The notes: generated by a model from the sequence alone, not told the origin. DNA of 64,000 nucleotides from Erinaceus europaeus (GCF_950295315.1 NC_080171.1:119020145-119084144); one strand, 5' to 3'; shown: positions 11,551 to 24,300, counted from the stretch's first letter. Made by a program: numbers and translations.

Positions 11551-11816
11551 GGGAGTCAGGCTGTAGCGCAGCGGGTTAAGCGCAGGTGGCGCAAAGCACA
11601 AGGACCGGCATAAGGATCCCGGTTCGAACCCCGGCTCCCCACCTGCAGGGGAGTCGCTTCACAGGCGGTGAAGCAGGTCTGCAGGTGTCTATCTTTCTCT
11701 CCCCCTCTGTCTTCCCCTCCTCTCTCCGTTTCTCTCTGTCCTATCCAACAACGACGACAATAATAACTACAACAATAAAACAACAAAAGGGAATAAATAA
11801 AATAAAATATTATAAT
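11551..11816 (+). repeat. SINE-A with TSD
   Basis: TSD aaaaaatgctttga before (to 11550) and after (to 11834). Very close to the consensus. Confidence 0.93.
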
Positions 11817-12001
11817 AAAAAAAAAATGCTTTGAATGCATGGGTCCTCATGTAAATAGAGACAGGGTGACTGCATGCCGGGCTGGGGGCTTTTGGTGCCT
11901 ACTTGTAAGAAACTGGCTTACCCACAGTTCCAGGCAGATAAATACTGCTAAGAAGACTGTCAGTGAAGAAAGTGATTTTTTTCAGGATACATCTTAGTAT
12001 A

Positions 12002-12108
12002 AAGACCTGCTTCACCGCTTATGAAGCGATCCCCCCCCCGCAAGTGGGGAGCTGGGGGCTCGAACCAAGATCCTTGAGTGTGCTTAAGTGGGTACACCAT
12101 CACCCAGT
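12002..12108 (-). repeat. SINE-A head fragment
   Basis: gacctgcttcaccgcttatg to the promoter head; tail missing. About 380 bp from exon 3. Confidence 0.8.
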
Positions 12109-13000
<892 letters not shown>

Positions 13001-13222
13001 ATGGAGGGCCAGGTGGTGGTGCACATGGTTGAGCGCACTTATTACAATTCGAAAGGACCCAGGTTCAAGCCTCCAGCCCTCACCTACAGGAGGAAAGCTT
13101 CACGAGCGGCGAAGCAGGGCTGCAGGTGTCTCTCTGTCTCCCTGCCTCTCTATCTCCCCCTTTCTGTCTCCCTTCCTCTCTACTTTTCCCTTTCTGGCTG
13201 TCTCTAGCAAATAAATAAAGCC

Positions 13223-13226
<4 letters not shown>
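13001..13226 (+). repeat. SINE-B
   Basis: Complete, in intron 2; its tail has expanded to (TA)n. Confidence 0.9.

Positions 13227-13271
<45 letters not shown>
13227..13271. repeat. (TA)n microsatellite in a SINE-B tail
   Basis: About 22 TA units have grown from the A-rich end of the preceding SINE-B. Confidence 0.95.
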
Positions 13272-13272
<1 letters not shown>

Positions 13273-13331
13273 CTTTACATAAAATAAATAAATAAAGGAA
13301 TGCATTGGTTCAAAGTATGAAATCCACATCA

Positions 13332-13490
13332 TTGGGCTGGAGAGACAACATAATGTTTACATAAAAGACTTTCATGTCTGAGGCTCTGAGGTCCCAGGTT
13401 CAATCCCCAGCACCACAATAAACCAGAGTTCAGTAGCGCTTTTGTCTCTTATCTGTATCTTTCTCTCATAAAATAAATAATAATAAAGTG
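13332..13490 (+). repeat. SINE-C, long form
   Basis: ggttcaatccccagcaccac B box, then a CT-rich body and AATAAA tail. Confidence 0.75.
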
Positions 13491-13635
13491 AATAAGTAAA
13501 AAAAATTTTTTAATCCACATGACAAAAAAGAATATGACTTTTATCAGATTAAAAGGCCACTCTGGACAGAACTCTTTGTAGAGGATCAAAAAGATGCCAA
13601 TTCCACCTGGGTATTCACGCTTTAAATGAAACATT

Positions 13636-13785
13636 AGAGGGGCCAGGTGGTGCCACACTGGTAGAGTGCAGGCCAAGGTTCAAGCGCCCAATTTCCACCT
13701 GCAGGAGAGTTTCACAAGCAGTGAAGCAGTGCTGCAAGTGTCTATATCTATCTATCTATCTGTCTCTCTGTCTTTTTTTAAAAAT
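13636..13785 (+). repeat. SINE-B, internally deleted
   Basis: Head gaggggccaggtggtgccac; about 50 bp are missing before the body. Confidence 0.8.
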
Positions 13786-14322
13786 TCTAAACTGTCTGTT
13801 GTAAAATATATCATTATTTACATCAGTTAAGCAATTTGCTTTCTAAAAGGAAGCTCAGATATTGTCAGAGAAATAGAAATCACGCTATAACCCACCAATA
13901 CTTTGTTAGTGGCTTATAAATTGGATAAGATTACGATGCTTCTTTTCCTGTTATCCTAATGAAGAGCTCAGTGAGATTTCCTAAGTACTCCCAAAGTGAG
14001 TACAGTATGCATAATTCATCTCTGGATAAATGATTTGATAATCTGAGCATGAGGGAAGTCACACTGCTCAGGCAAAGCAACTGGTACAAAGTTGGAAATT
14101 TCTTCTGCCAAAGGTCCTTAAAGACACCTTAATTAATGACCCGCTAACTCTTCTTCAGTTAAATCACCACTACCTATGTCTCTTACATGTTAATAACTTC
14201 AGATTTTCTGCTTCTAGAAACTTCAACAACAACGGAAATGATATGTGATGCTGGCCAACTCTTAGGACATGTCTTTGACTACAGTTGAAATGACAATCAG
14301 TTGATTTAAAAAATATCTATTT
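13786..14322. other. Intron 2, no feature seen
   Basis: A+T-rich, non-repetitive. Confidence 0.6.
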
Positions 14323-14592
14323 CAGGGAGCTGGGCACTAGTGCAGTAGGTTAAGTGCATGGGGCGCAAAGCGCAAGAATCAGTGTAAGGATCTGAGTTCG
14401 AGACACGTCTCCCCACCTGCAGGGGAGTCGCTTCCCAGGCGGTGAAGCAGGTCTGCAGGTGTCTGTCTTTCTCTCCCCCTCTCTGTCTTCCCCTCCTCTC
14501 TCCATTTCTCTCTGTCCTACCCAGCAATGATGACATCAATAACAACTACAACAATAAAACAATGGTAACAAAAAGGGAATAACTAAATATTA
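14323..14592 (+). repeat. SINE-A
   Basis: Complete; B box mutated to gagttcgagacac. Confidence 0.88.
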
Positions 14593-14617
14593 AATATATA
14601 TATACGTATATATATAT
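14593..14617. repeat. Palindromic TA-rich tract
   Basis: (TA)n with a central acgt, in the tail of the preceding SINE-A. Confidence 0.85.
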
Positions 14618-14867
14618 TTCAACATATTAGAAAGATTTTTCTGCATAATTTCTACACAATCCTTAGGCCATCTGGCAGATATTGGTCCTTTTTTACTGTA
14701 GGTCCATAACTGTAATTTCTCTTGTTGCCCTCTCTTTTAAGTTTTTGAGACTCAAGTTCAGATGACAGAGTTAAATCTTGGGCCATCAGATACATGTGAT
14801 TACACATACCTCACAAGGCTATAAAATAAAGGAAGAAAGTCTATGATAAAAAAATAAAAATTAAATT

Positions 14868-15281
<414 letters not shown>

Positions 15282-15624
15282 CTACACAGGCCAGACAGAG
15301 GCAGGTCATAAGCCGAGTCTACCAAAAAGGATGAAGTCTGCCCTTCACCCCGCCTCTACAGGACAACTATGACCATTTTACAGTCTTAACTATCAGCTTA
15401 CGATCACACTTGTGTGGTAAGTAAGGGACAAGGAACTCTGGCAAGTATCACAAGAGGCAGTGTCGCCGGATGTCTATTCAAATGTTCTGGATTCAGAAAG
15501 TAAAAACCCGGCTGGATTATTCATTACATTGTCCCAGCAGGCATTCCCCTTTTAATGTTTCTTTATATAATAATGATCATAAATGAAATTGACTCAACAG
15601 ATAATTTAGGCCTTTAAATTCAAC
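15282..15624. other. Intron 1 next to the exon 2 acceptor
   Basis: Unique; the pyrimidine-rich tract of the acceptor lies at 15284-15305 (minus strand). Confidence 0.6.
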
Positions 15625-16375
15625 GACAACAAGACAACAATGAGATACCACTTCACTCCTGTGAGAATGTCGTACAGAAAAGGTAAAAGCAACAAATGCT
15701 GGAGAGGTTGTGGGGACAAAGGAACCCTCCTGCACTGCTGGTGGGAATGTCAGTGGGTCCAACCCCTGTGGAGAACAGTCTGGAGAACTCTCACAAGGCT
15801 AGAAGTGGGGTTACCCTATGACCCTGCAATTCCTCTCCTGGGGATTTATCCTTAGGAACCCAAAACACCCATCCAAAAAGATCTGTGTACACATATGTTC
15901 ATAGCAGCACAATCTGTAATAGCCAAAACCTGGAAGCAACCCAGGTGTCCAACAACAGATGAGTGGCTGAGCAAGTTGTGGTCTATATACACAATGGAAT
16001 ACTACTCAGCTATTAAAAATGGTGATTTCACCTTCTTTACCCCATCGTGGATGGAGGTTGAAGGAATCATGTTAAGTGAAATCAGCCAGAAACAGAAGGA
16101 TGAATATGGGATGATCTTACTCATAGACAGAAGTTGAAAAACAAGATCAGAAGGGGAAACACAGAGCAGAACTTGGGACTGGAATTGGTGTATTGCACCA
16201 AAGTAAAAGACTCTGGGGTGGGGGGGAGGGTTCAGGTCCTGGATCATGATGGCAGAGGAGGACCTAGTGGGGGTTGTACTGTTATGTGGAAAACTGAGAA
16301 ATGTTATGCATGTACAAACTATTGTATTTTACTGTCGACTGTAAAACATTAATTCCCCACTAAAGAAATTAAAAT
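15625..16375 (+). mobile_element. L1 3' end with ORF2 C-terminal remnant
   Basis: The segment shows the typical L1 ORF2 end (agataccacttcactcctgt, then caatggaatactactcagct), followed by the hedgehog L1 3' terminus with gacctagtgggggttgta, tatgtggaaaactgag and acattaattcccca. Frames from the ORF2 tail are open only in pieces. It lies in MTCL1 intron 1, antisense to the gene. Confidence 0.85.
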
Positions 16376-17071
16376 GAATAATTCAACAATAATACATACA
16401 TACATAAATAAATAGTCATACATCCAAGGCACAATCTAGGTACTAAAATGAGTCAGACAGATCCTGCCTTCAAAGAACATAAACGTTAGTGGGATAACTG
16501 TGAATTGCCCTAGAATTATAACAAGCCTGCAAAAATCTCTCCAACTCTGTACCATAATATATATCTCAGCATTGACTGTGTGACTCACAATTCTAAAGAT
16601 AAACCTTTTGCATCATTTCCAAGACACATCAGGTTTTTTTCCACTCACCGAGCCCTCATTTCCAATTTTCATTCCTCTCTGGCATCAGCATGAAGACTCT
16701 GGATTTAGGAAAAACCTCGGAGTTATCCCCAGGGCCCTTCTCCCTTCCCCTCCCCTCGCTGTCACCCACTGCCATCAGCTCTACCCTACAATTCTAGCTC
16801 ATGCCCTCACTCCTCTGAAGCAAGAAGCAGCCCACAAAGTTAAGCCCATCAGGAGGACTCCCTGCTTCCCCCAGTCCTCTCACCTTGCACATTCCATGTT
16901 CTGCCCAGAGAGTTATCCCTTTAGTAAACAACTCAGACCACCTTCCCCTATTCACACCCTCCAGGGACAGGAACATCCAGTGCCAGTCACCCTCCCTGCT
17001 GCTCTCATGGGGTCCACAAAGGCTCCGGGCCTTCCACCTGCTATTATTACCCCGTAAAAAAACTCCTCCCT
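16376..17071. other. Intron 1, possible old LINE sequence
   Basis: The segment with gacagatcctgccttcaaag (16459-16478) is L2-like; the C-rich remainder is not identified. Confidence 0.4.
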
Positions 17072-17405
17072 TGAGGGCCGGGTGGTAGCACAGTGGGTTA
17101 AGTGCACATGGTTCAAAGACTGGGGTAAGGATCACAGTTTGAGCCCCCGGCTCCCCACCTGTGGGGGAAGGGGTCACTTCACAGGCGGTGAAGCAGGTCT
17201 GCAGGTGTCTGTCTTTCTCTCCCCCTCTCTATCTTCCTCTCCTCTCTCCATTTCTCTCTGTCCTATCCAATAACAGCAACAGCAATAACAATGATGATAA
17301 TAACAACAACAAACAATAAGGGCAACAAAAGGGAAAAAATAGCCTCCAGGAGCAGTGGATTTGTAGTGCAAGTACCAAGCCCCAGCAATACCCTGGAGGG
17401 AAAAA
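17072..17405 (+). repeat. SINE-A+
   Basis: Complete with the 3' module tagcctccaggagcagtgg. Confidence 0.88.
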
Positions 17406-17431
17406 AAAAATCCCCCTCCAGCTCTCTCTCT

Positions 17432-17640
17432 CTCTTTTTTTTTTTATCTTTATTTAGTTTTTGGATAGAGACAGCCAGAAATTGAGAGGAAGGGGGAGAC
17501 AGGGAGACAGAGAGACATCTGCAGCCCTGCTTCACCACTTATGAAGCTTTCCCCCTGCAGGTGGGGACCGGGGGCTTGAACCTGGGTCCTTGCGCACTGT
17601 AATATGTGTGTTCAACCAGGTGCACACCCCCACCCCCTCC
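17432..17640 (-). repeat. SINE-B
   Basis: Complete antisense copy, T run at left. Confidence 0.88.
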
Positions 17641-17644
17641 CCCA

Positions 17645-18175
17645 CCCCCCCAGCTCTTTATCAAGCTCATTGTCACTCCGTAGTCTGGAAAGCACACAAT
17701 GGCTTCCCTGGCCACCTTCTCCTTCTCTGACTCCTCTGGCTCTGCTCACCTGGTTCACTTTTCTTTTCTTTTTTTTTTTAAACCTCATCATTTCTTTTAT
17801 TTATTTATTTTTTATCATTGGATAGAGACAGAGAGAAATTGAGAAGGGAGGTGGAGGGAGAGAGGGAGAGAAAAAGAGAGAGACCCGCAGCCCTGCTTCA
17901 CCACTTGTGAAGCTTCCTCCCTGCAAGTGGGGACTGGGGGCTTTACCTGGGTCCTTGCGCACTGTAATGTGTGCACTTAACCAGGTGCACCACCGCCCGG
18001 CCCCACCTGGTTCACTTTTCTTTCCACTTCTTATCACCATCTAATGTTGCTCTCTGCGTGTCACCCACAGGAAAGAAACTCCTCTGAGCATCTCACAACT
18101 CTTTGCATTTACAGCTCCTCATGGTTGTGAGCTAGACGGCAGACCCTAGTAAATATTTGTGAAACGAATAACAAG
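17645..18175 (+). repeat. L2 LINE fragment, old
   Basis: The end cctagtaaatatttgtgaaa followed by cgaata is typical of L2 3' ends, and the CT-rich body (ggccaccttctccttctctg) fits. A SINE-B is inserted at 17767-18003. Confidence 0.6.
17767..18003 (-). repeat. SINE-B with 20-bp TSD
   Basis: TSD cacctggttcacttttcttt at 17747-17766 and 18004-18023; inserted into L2. Confidence 0.93.
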
Positions 18176-18547
18176 AGCATCAGTTAACAGAAACACTGAA
18201 GCATAAAGACGGCGAAGCTGGACACAACTTCCCCTTTGTTCCAGTCTTTTCTCGTGATTATGACAATGTCTTCCCAAGTAGCTGCAGTATGTGGAATATG
18301 AATTCTATCAAAAGAGCACAAAAGATTCTATCAAGGAACAACTTGGAAGAAGAGAGATGAAGGAGACGTTCTAGGACGCGGCTTGGTAAATGTGACTGTT
18401 GAGGTTCACACACCTCCCGTTTATTCTGTTTCATTAACACGAAGGCTCAAGAAACTGTCTCTCTTAAATTCAGACACCCTTCCTGATGAGTTCTCACTGT
18501 CCTCCGATTTTGTTTCTTCTTGTACTGCTTCTTCTTAAACCTGGGGA
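18176..18547. other. Intron 1, no feature seen
   Basis: Unique sequence after the L2 end. Confidence 0.55.
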
Positions 18548-18740
18548 CTTACTGGGTCAGGGACAGAGGCTTATGTATCAGATTTTCATGCCTGAGGCAC
18601 TGAGGCCCAGGTTTAATCCCTGTTACATATCTTTTAATCTCCACCTTCCCTCTCAATTTCTCTCTGTCTGATCAAATAAAAGTAACAAAAAATAAATAAA
18701 ATAACAAAAAGTAAGTAACAAAAAATAAATAAAAGTAAAA
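18548..18740 (+). repeat. SINE-E/C-like with AATAAA tail
   Basis: cttatgtatcagattttcatg head and caggtttaatccctgttac B box; class uncertain. Confidence 0.5.
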
Positions 18741-18742
18741 GA

Positions 18743-19003
18743 TTTTTTTATGTATTTACTTATTTCCTTTTGTTGCACTTGTGTTTTTTTTTATTGTTGT
18801 AGTTAAAGTTGTAGTTATTGACGTCGTCATTGGACAGGACAGAGAGAAATGGAGAGAGGAGGGGAAGACAGAGAGGAGGAGAGAAAGACAGACACCTGCA
18901 GACCTGCTTCACCGCCTGTGAAGTGACTCGAACCGGGATCCTTCCGCTGGTCCTTGTGCTTAGCGCCACCTGCGCTTAACCCGCTGTGCTACCGCCCGAC
19001 TCC
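18743..19003 (-). repeat. SINE-A, small deletion
   Basis: Complete apart from about 25 bp missing between gtgaagtgactcg and aaccgggatcc. Confidence 0.88.
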
Positions 19004-19029
19004 CCAAAAGATAAAATCTTAGTACTGAA

Positions 19030-19170
19030 AACATTGTGAAGTTGCAGCAGAAGCAGTGGCTCAGCAAACAAGACCTGCATGCCTAGTGTCCCGAGTTTAG
19101 TCCACCGGACCACAGATGCAAGTGTGCTGTTCTGTGGCCTTCTCTCGTTCAAGTAAAGAAAGATGTAAAT
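19030..19170 (+). repeat. SINE-E, diverged
   Basis: gcagtggctcagcaaacaag head-like and a weak B box; low certainty. Confidence 0.35.
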
Positions 19171-19604
19171 GATGATGTCAGCAAAAATCTTAGGAGATAG
19201 AAGCAAGTCTTGTTCATTTTCTTTTTCCTCTTGTGTAGCAAACTCCCCTATAATTTTTTTCTGGTGGGAAAACTTGCTGAAAATTAAGTGCTGCTGGGCT
19301 GAGCAGAATGGACAGACTGGGCCCTTCAGGGGACTGGAGAATTTCAGAAAGGTTCTTGCCAACTTTATCTGCTGCGCCACCACCTGGACCACTTTCTCTA
19401 GCTTCTTGCCAACTTCAAACAAGAGGTTGCTAGTGATGCCCAGCCCCCATGCCGAGGCTCTGATGTTGCCATGTGGGATCTGTGCCCCAGACCCAATCCA
19501 TGCAAGAGAAGACTAACAGAAGATAAGATAATGGTGATAGCTTTGAGGGTATTGATTTTCTTCTGGTAAATACTGGAGATTTAGTTATGAATCTTCAAAA
19601 CTGA
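19171..19604. other. Intron 1, no feature seen
   Basis: Frames of 115 and 148 codons on opposite strands overlap and show no known motif. Confidence 0.55.
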
Positions 19605-19655
19605 GGTTAAGGGTCAGGAGATAGCATAGAGTTTCTGCAAAAGACTTTCATGCCA
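19605..19655 (+). repeat. SINE-C head fragment
   Basis: gtcaggagatagcatagag then gactttcatgcc. Confidence 0.5.
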
Positions 19656-19784
19656 TACTTTTAACGATGACTCTTTATAGTCACTATCAGGCCACCCCTA
19701 CAGCTGGGGCCCTAATCGGAGAGTCCTGAGATTCCCAAACAGACATGATGGGCCTAGCCCTCGAATAAATCCCTCTCTCCATTG

Positions 19785-19890
19785 TGGTGAAGCAGGGCTG
19801 CAGGTCTCTCTCTCTGTGTCTCTCTCCCTTCCTACCACCTTCTTCCCTCTCAATTCTCTATTTAATAAATAAATTGATTAAAAAAATGTT
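19785..19890 (+). repeat. SINE-B 3' half
   Basis: ggtgaagcagggctgcagg to the AATAAA end; head missing. Confidence 0.75.
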
Positions 19891-19990
19891 TAAGTACCTT
19901 TATTGGAAAAAAAAAAAGAAGAAAGCTTACCCATAAAAGCAAAAGCCATTAGTGCCTGAAATCATTTGTTTACTCGAAACACGAGTTTCT

Positions 19991-20270
19991 TTTTTAAAAA
20001 ATATTTATTCCCTTTTGTTGCCCTTGTTTTATTGTTGTAGCTATTATTGTTGTTATTGATGTCTTCATTGTTGGATAGGACAGAGAGAAGTGGAGAGAGG
20101 AGGGGAAGACAAAGAGGGAGAGAGAAAGACAGACACCTGCAGACCTGCTTCACCGCCTGTGAAGTGACTCCCCTGCAGGTGGGGAGCCGGGGGCTCAAAC
20201 CGGGATCCTTATGCCAGTCCTTGTGCTTTGTGTCACGTGCGCTTAACCCGCTGCGCTACCGCCCGACTCC
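19991..20270 (-). repeat. SINE-A with 16-bp TSD
   Basis: TSD cgaaacac(g/a)agtttct at 19975-19990 and 20271-20286. Confidence 0.94.
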
Positions 20271-20322
20271 CGAAACACAAGTTTCTAAAATGTAAGATAT
20301 AGCTGTGAGATAGAAGAGTCAG

Positions 20323-20470
20323 GGCTGGCAAAATGACTCACTTGGACACTGTGCTGCTTTCCATAAATCCAGCTTTGACCCTGGTCTCTATCACACTGAA
20401 AGAAGTTTCTGTGCTGTTGTATCTGTCTGACTGTCTGCCTCTATCTCTCTCAAAAAAAAAAAAAAAAAGT
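20323..20470 (+). repeat. SINE-E with poly(A)
   Basis: ggctggcaaaatgactcactt head, CT-rich body, A17-18 tail. Confidence 0.5.
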
Positions 20471-20554
20471 AAGATACAATTTACACATACACAGTTCTCT
20501 AGTTTTCAGACTTTGTAACAAGACGGTTCTTGTCAATCTAATGCAAAAAGAGGG

Positions 20555-20688
20555 GGAAGGGCAGGTTACAGTGCACAAGGACCCAGGTTCAAACCCCCAG
20601 CCCCCATCTGCAAGGGGAAAGTTTCATGAGTGGTGAAGCAGGGCTGCAAGTCTCTCTCTCTCTCCAATAAGTAATAAAATAAAAACAA
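20555..20688 (+). repeat. SINE-B, internally deleted
   Basis: Head mostly lost; acaaggacccaggttcaaac onward preserved. Confidence 0.75.
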
Positions 20689-21123
20689 GGTAGCTGAAAC
20701 CTCACTCTCAAATCACTGAGTTGGAGAGATTTACAGATGTAATATTTGGGAGGATAAATAATCACCAGCATTACTTCCACTGGAAGGAAAACTAGGGAGA
20801 AACCATCGCTGCATGTGGCTGAATTCTGGCTTTTCTATCTAATTTGATCTCAGTTTGAAGAAAAGAAGACATCCTTTCTAAGCATTTCACCTTCACTCAC
20901 CCTGAAAGAACCTGGCTGGGAACACAGCACCACCACCCCCATCCACAAGGAAACCACACCCATGCTGGCGATGTGGCCCAAGTTTTATATCTAATAAATG
21001 AAATCCAAACTGCAAAGCCAGACTTTCTGGTTCCAGACACAACCTATTTCCAGTAAATACTACACATTATTTGAACATAGTATACAACCAGAGTAAATGA
21101 TAGGTTTAAACTGTCTAGTATCC
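20689..21123. other. Intron 1, no feature seen
   Basis: Unique sequence. Confidence 0.55.
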
Positions 21124-21255
21124 GGTAGGAGAGCTAGTATATAGCTTATACAAGACGCTTGTCCGAGGCTCCAGAGTCCTGGGTTCAATTTCCCCAACCA
21201 CCACAACCCAGACTGGGGCAGTACTCTCGAAATGAGAGAGAAAGAGAGAGAGAAG
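21124..21255 (+). repeat. SINE-C, diverged
   Basis: cctgggttcaatttccccaa B box, GA-rich tail. Confidence 0.6.
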
Positions 21256-21359
21256 GCGGGGGGCGGGGGGGGGGGAGAATAAGACTGTACACCATCTACA
21301 TAAAATAATAAAATCAGGTTAACTCTTAAGAGTTTACAACTGTCAGTGTACTATACAGT

Positions 21360-21440
21360 CAGTCCTTAAATAGTGCTGCAAGGCACTCTTACCCCTATTT
21401 TTAAATGAGGAAATTGAGAATCTAAAAATTTCAAGGGTTG
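21360..21440 (-). repeat. MIR fragment split by a SINE-A
   Basis: cctatttttaaatgaggaaa followed by ttgagaatctaaaa is MIR-like. The SINE-A at 21440 follows directly. Confidence 0.5.
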
Positions 21441-21729
21441 GGAGTCTGGCGGTAGTGCAGCAGGTTAAGCGCACATGGTGCGAAGTACAAAGACCGGCAT
21501 AAGGATCCCGGTTCGAGCCCCTGGGCTCGCCACCTGCAGAAGGGTCACTTCACAAGTGGTGAAGCCGGTCTGTAGGTGTCTCTCTTTCTCTCCCCCTCTC
21601 TGCCTTCCCCTCCTCTCTCCATTTCTCTCTGTCCTATCCAACAACAACAACATCAATAACAACAATAATAACTACAACAACAATAATAAAAAATAACAAG
21701 GGCAACAAAAGGGAAAATAAATATATTAA
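21440..21729 (+). repeat. SINE-A with 16-bp TSD
   Basis: TSD aaaaatttcaagggtt at 21424-21439 and 21730-21745. Confidence 0.94.
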
Positions 21730-21834
21730 AAAAATTTCAAGGGTTTCCCAACACCAGTCTAGTTTGGAGATAGGACAAATTCAGTGTTTCACCTCTTTTC
21801 ATATAGCCTTGAAAAAAAGCACCTAAAAAAAAAG

Positions 21835-21988
21835 TTGTTATTTCTTTATTTTTTAATGAGGGAAAAATATACAGAGAGCCTCTGGCTTATAGTAATGCTG
21901 AGGATTGAGCCTGAGACCTTAGAACCTTCCCTCTTGATTTCTGGCTGTCACTATCCAATAAATAAAGACAACAATTAAAAAAAAAAAA
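21835..21988. repeat. Mosaic of SINE-C (-) and SINE-B tail (+)
   Basis: Antisense ggattgagcctgagacctta to 21925, then a plus-strand SINE-B end ttgatttctggctgtcact. Confidence 0.5.
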
Positions 21989-21991
21989 TCA

Positions 21992-22086
21992 AAGATAGGT
22001 GGTAGCACACTTGGTTAAGAACCCACCTTACAGTAGGCAAGAACCAAGTCCTTGGTCCTCACCTGCAAAGGAAAAGCTACAAGTCA

Positions 22087-22121
<35 letters not shown>

Positions 22122-22195
22122 CATCTTTCCCCTGCTCCGTCTCCCCATTCCCTCTCAATTTCTGTCTCTATCTGAAATAAATAAGAGTATCCCAA
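21992..22195 (+). repeat. SINE-B
   Basis: Diverged head ataggtggtagcacacttgg, (CT)n body. Confidence 0.8.
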
Positions 22196-22332
22196 TAAAA
22201 GCTTGAAGGTAATTTTTATCCACAAATCTAAAATAAGAAACTAAATCCATGGGGTTCTGGTGTAAATGACAAAAAAAATCCTGATCATACTGGTGATTGT
22301 GTTCAGATGTTAACCTCCTTTAAACAACTAAA

Positions 22333-22448
22333 ATCAATAACCGGTTCTATTTTAATAACCCCTCTTTTAAATAGGCCCGATCTGGGTAGCAGAAGCAGCC
22401 GTCTGCCTACTGTTGCAGTAATTCCATCTTCTGGGAGTTGCAGACAGA
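22333..22448. repeat. Dispersed duplication, copy 1 (~116 bp)
   Basis: Pairs with 23845-23957. Shared blocks are gttctattttaataacccct, taaataggccc and ttccatcttctgggagttgc followed by agacag. Differences are mostly transitions. The identity of the unit is unknown. Confidence 0.8.
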
Positions 22449-22970
22449 AACTACTGTCTGCTGTAATATACAAATAATCCACCTCATGCCCCTCGGGACA
22501 ATGGAAATGTTCTCTGCAGAGCTCCAGCTGCAGCTCAGAAAGCTCGGTGGCGGCTACGTCTGTTTCCAAGAGGCAGACATCCACCCCACAGCCGGTGGGC
22601 TCTCCGTTTGTCCTGGTCTACACTGTGGGCACCTAAGATTCCTACGGGATGAATCAAGCAAGATGTTAAGGAAGAACAGAAGAACTGTCCCTGATAACCC
22701 TCCCCAGGGAAGGGGAGGAGGAGCAGCCACTCGGGGGTGGGAAGGAGGAGGTGAGGCACCTGGGCTGCTCAGAACAGCTTGCTGTTCTCTCAGGGAGAGG
22801 TCTCTGCTGCCCGCCCCCCCCCCCCAGCCTCACCGTGACCTGTCTACACTGAGTGAGACCAAGGCAGTCACACTGAACAGAACTACCCAGAGCTAGGATC
22901 ACAGAAGACTAACTTCAAAGGATGCCATGGCTGGGTCGGAGGTGATGCCCTGCTGCCTATAAAATGCAAA
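22449..22970. other. Intron 1, G+C-richer unique block
   Basis: Follows copy 1 of the dispersed duplication. Frames exist on both strands (152 codons, plus) without recognisable domains. Confidence 0.5.
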
Positions 22971-23256
22971 AGAGGGAGTCGAGCTGTAGCGCAGCGGGTT
23001 AAGTGCACGTGGCGCAAAGCACATGGACCGGCATAAGGATCCCGGTTCAATCCCCCGGCTCCCCACCTGCAGGGGAGTCTCTTCACAGGCGGTGAAGCAG
23101 GTCTGCAGGTGTCTGTCTTTCTCTCACCCTCTCTGTCTTCCCCCTCCTCTCTCCATTTCTCTCTGTCCTATCCAACAACAACAACAATAATAACTACAGC
23201 AACAAAACAACAAGGGCAACAAAAGGGAATAAATAAATAAAATAAATATTTTTTTA
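22971..23256 (+). repeat. SINE-A, first of two at one site
   Basis: Flanked by aaaatgcaaa (22961-22970 and 23257-23266). Confidence 0.93.
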
Positions 23257-23271
23257 AAAATGCAAATGACC

Positions 23272-23545
23272 GGAGTCGGATGGTAGCGCAAAGCGCAAGG
23301 ACCGGCCTGAGGATCCCAGTTCAAGCACCTGGCTCCCCACCTGCAGGGGAGTCGCTTCACAGGTGGTGAAGCAGGTCTGCAAGTGTCTGTCTTTCTCTCC
23401 CCTTCTGTCTTCCCCTCCTCTCTCCATTTCTCTCTGTCCTATCCAACAATGAACGACATCAACAATAACAATAATAACCACAACGAGGCTACAACAACAA
23501 GGGCAACAAAAGGGAATAAATGAGTATTAAAAGGATAAATTTTAA
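23272..23545 (+). repeat. SINE-A, second at the same site
   Basis: TSD aaaatgcaaatgacc at 23257-23271 and 23546-23560; part of the head deleted. Confidence 0.93.
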
Positions 23546-23844
23546 AAAATGCAAATGACCTCCCAGAGCCATCCCTTAGGAGAGCACTCTCAAAGGCTGC
23601 AGTGCTGTCTTCCCTTGGAGCTGGTCCTGACTGCTTTGTGTTTTAACCAAAAATAATTCTTCTGAAATAACTGAGAAAAGAGAGTAAAATGAAGTGAATC
23701 TTCTTCACAAATAACCCTCTCCTATCTGCAGGGCATCAGCACGCTCTTTGGGGGATGCCATGAGGGTATCGCCAATCATGTTTTTTTAAAAAAGCATTTT
23801 CAAAATAGGCCAACACACTGAAAGTGGTTAAATCCTTCTGAAAC

Positions 23845-23957
23845 CAATAGCCAGTTCTATTTTAATAACCCCTCTTTAAATAGGCCCAATTTGGGTAGTA
23901 GAAAGCAGCCGTCTGTCTACTGTTGTAATAATTCCATCTTCTGGGAGTTGCAGACAG
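23845..23957. repeat. Dispersed duplication, copy 2, fused to a SINE-B tail
   Basis: Same unit as 22333-22448, in the same orientation and 1.5 kb away. It ends directly at a SINE-B-like 3' half (ggtgtctctcccctctatct) with an A tail at 24015-24030. Confidence 0.8.
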
Positions 23958-24169
23958 TGAAACAGCAGCTAGAGGTGTCTCTCCCCTCTATCTTCCCCTA
24001 TGCAAAATAAATGTATTAAAAAAAAAAAAATCCAGGACTGTTGTATGTCCTTCCCAAATTGAATATAGTATAGTAGTAATTTAGAGTAGCTTAAGATTTT
24101 GAAAAAGAAATGTACTGAGCTGTCAAAAAAAAGTCATGGTGCATTTCTGCATTGAAAAATACATCATGA

Positions 24170-24300
24170 GGGTGGGGGTAGATAGCATAATGGGTATGTA
24201 AAGACACTCTCATGTCTGAGGCTCCGAAGTTCCAGGTTCAGTCCCCCATACAACCATAAACCAGAGCTGAGCAGTGCTCTGGTAAAAAAAAACAGCAAAA
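24170..24300 (+). repeat. SINE-C
   Basis: agatagcataatgggtatg head, complete to agtgctctggt. Confidence 0.85.

Noticed and set aside
15616..16386. aattcaac on both sides of the L1 end as its TSD
   Set aside because: Only 8 bp, A+T-rich, and not flush with the left boundary; could be chance.
16608..17057. 149-codon plus-strand frame
   Set aside because: Lies in C/T-rich intronic, probably old LINE, sequence; no motif and a rival frame on the other strand.
22303..22584. 93-codon minus-strand frame as a possible MTCL1 alternative exon
   Set aside because: It shows no family match, and half of it lies in the dispersed duplication.
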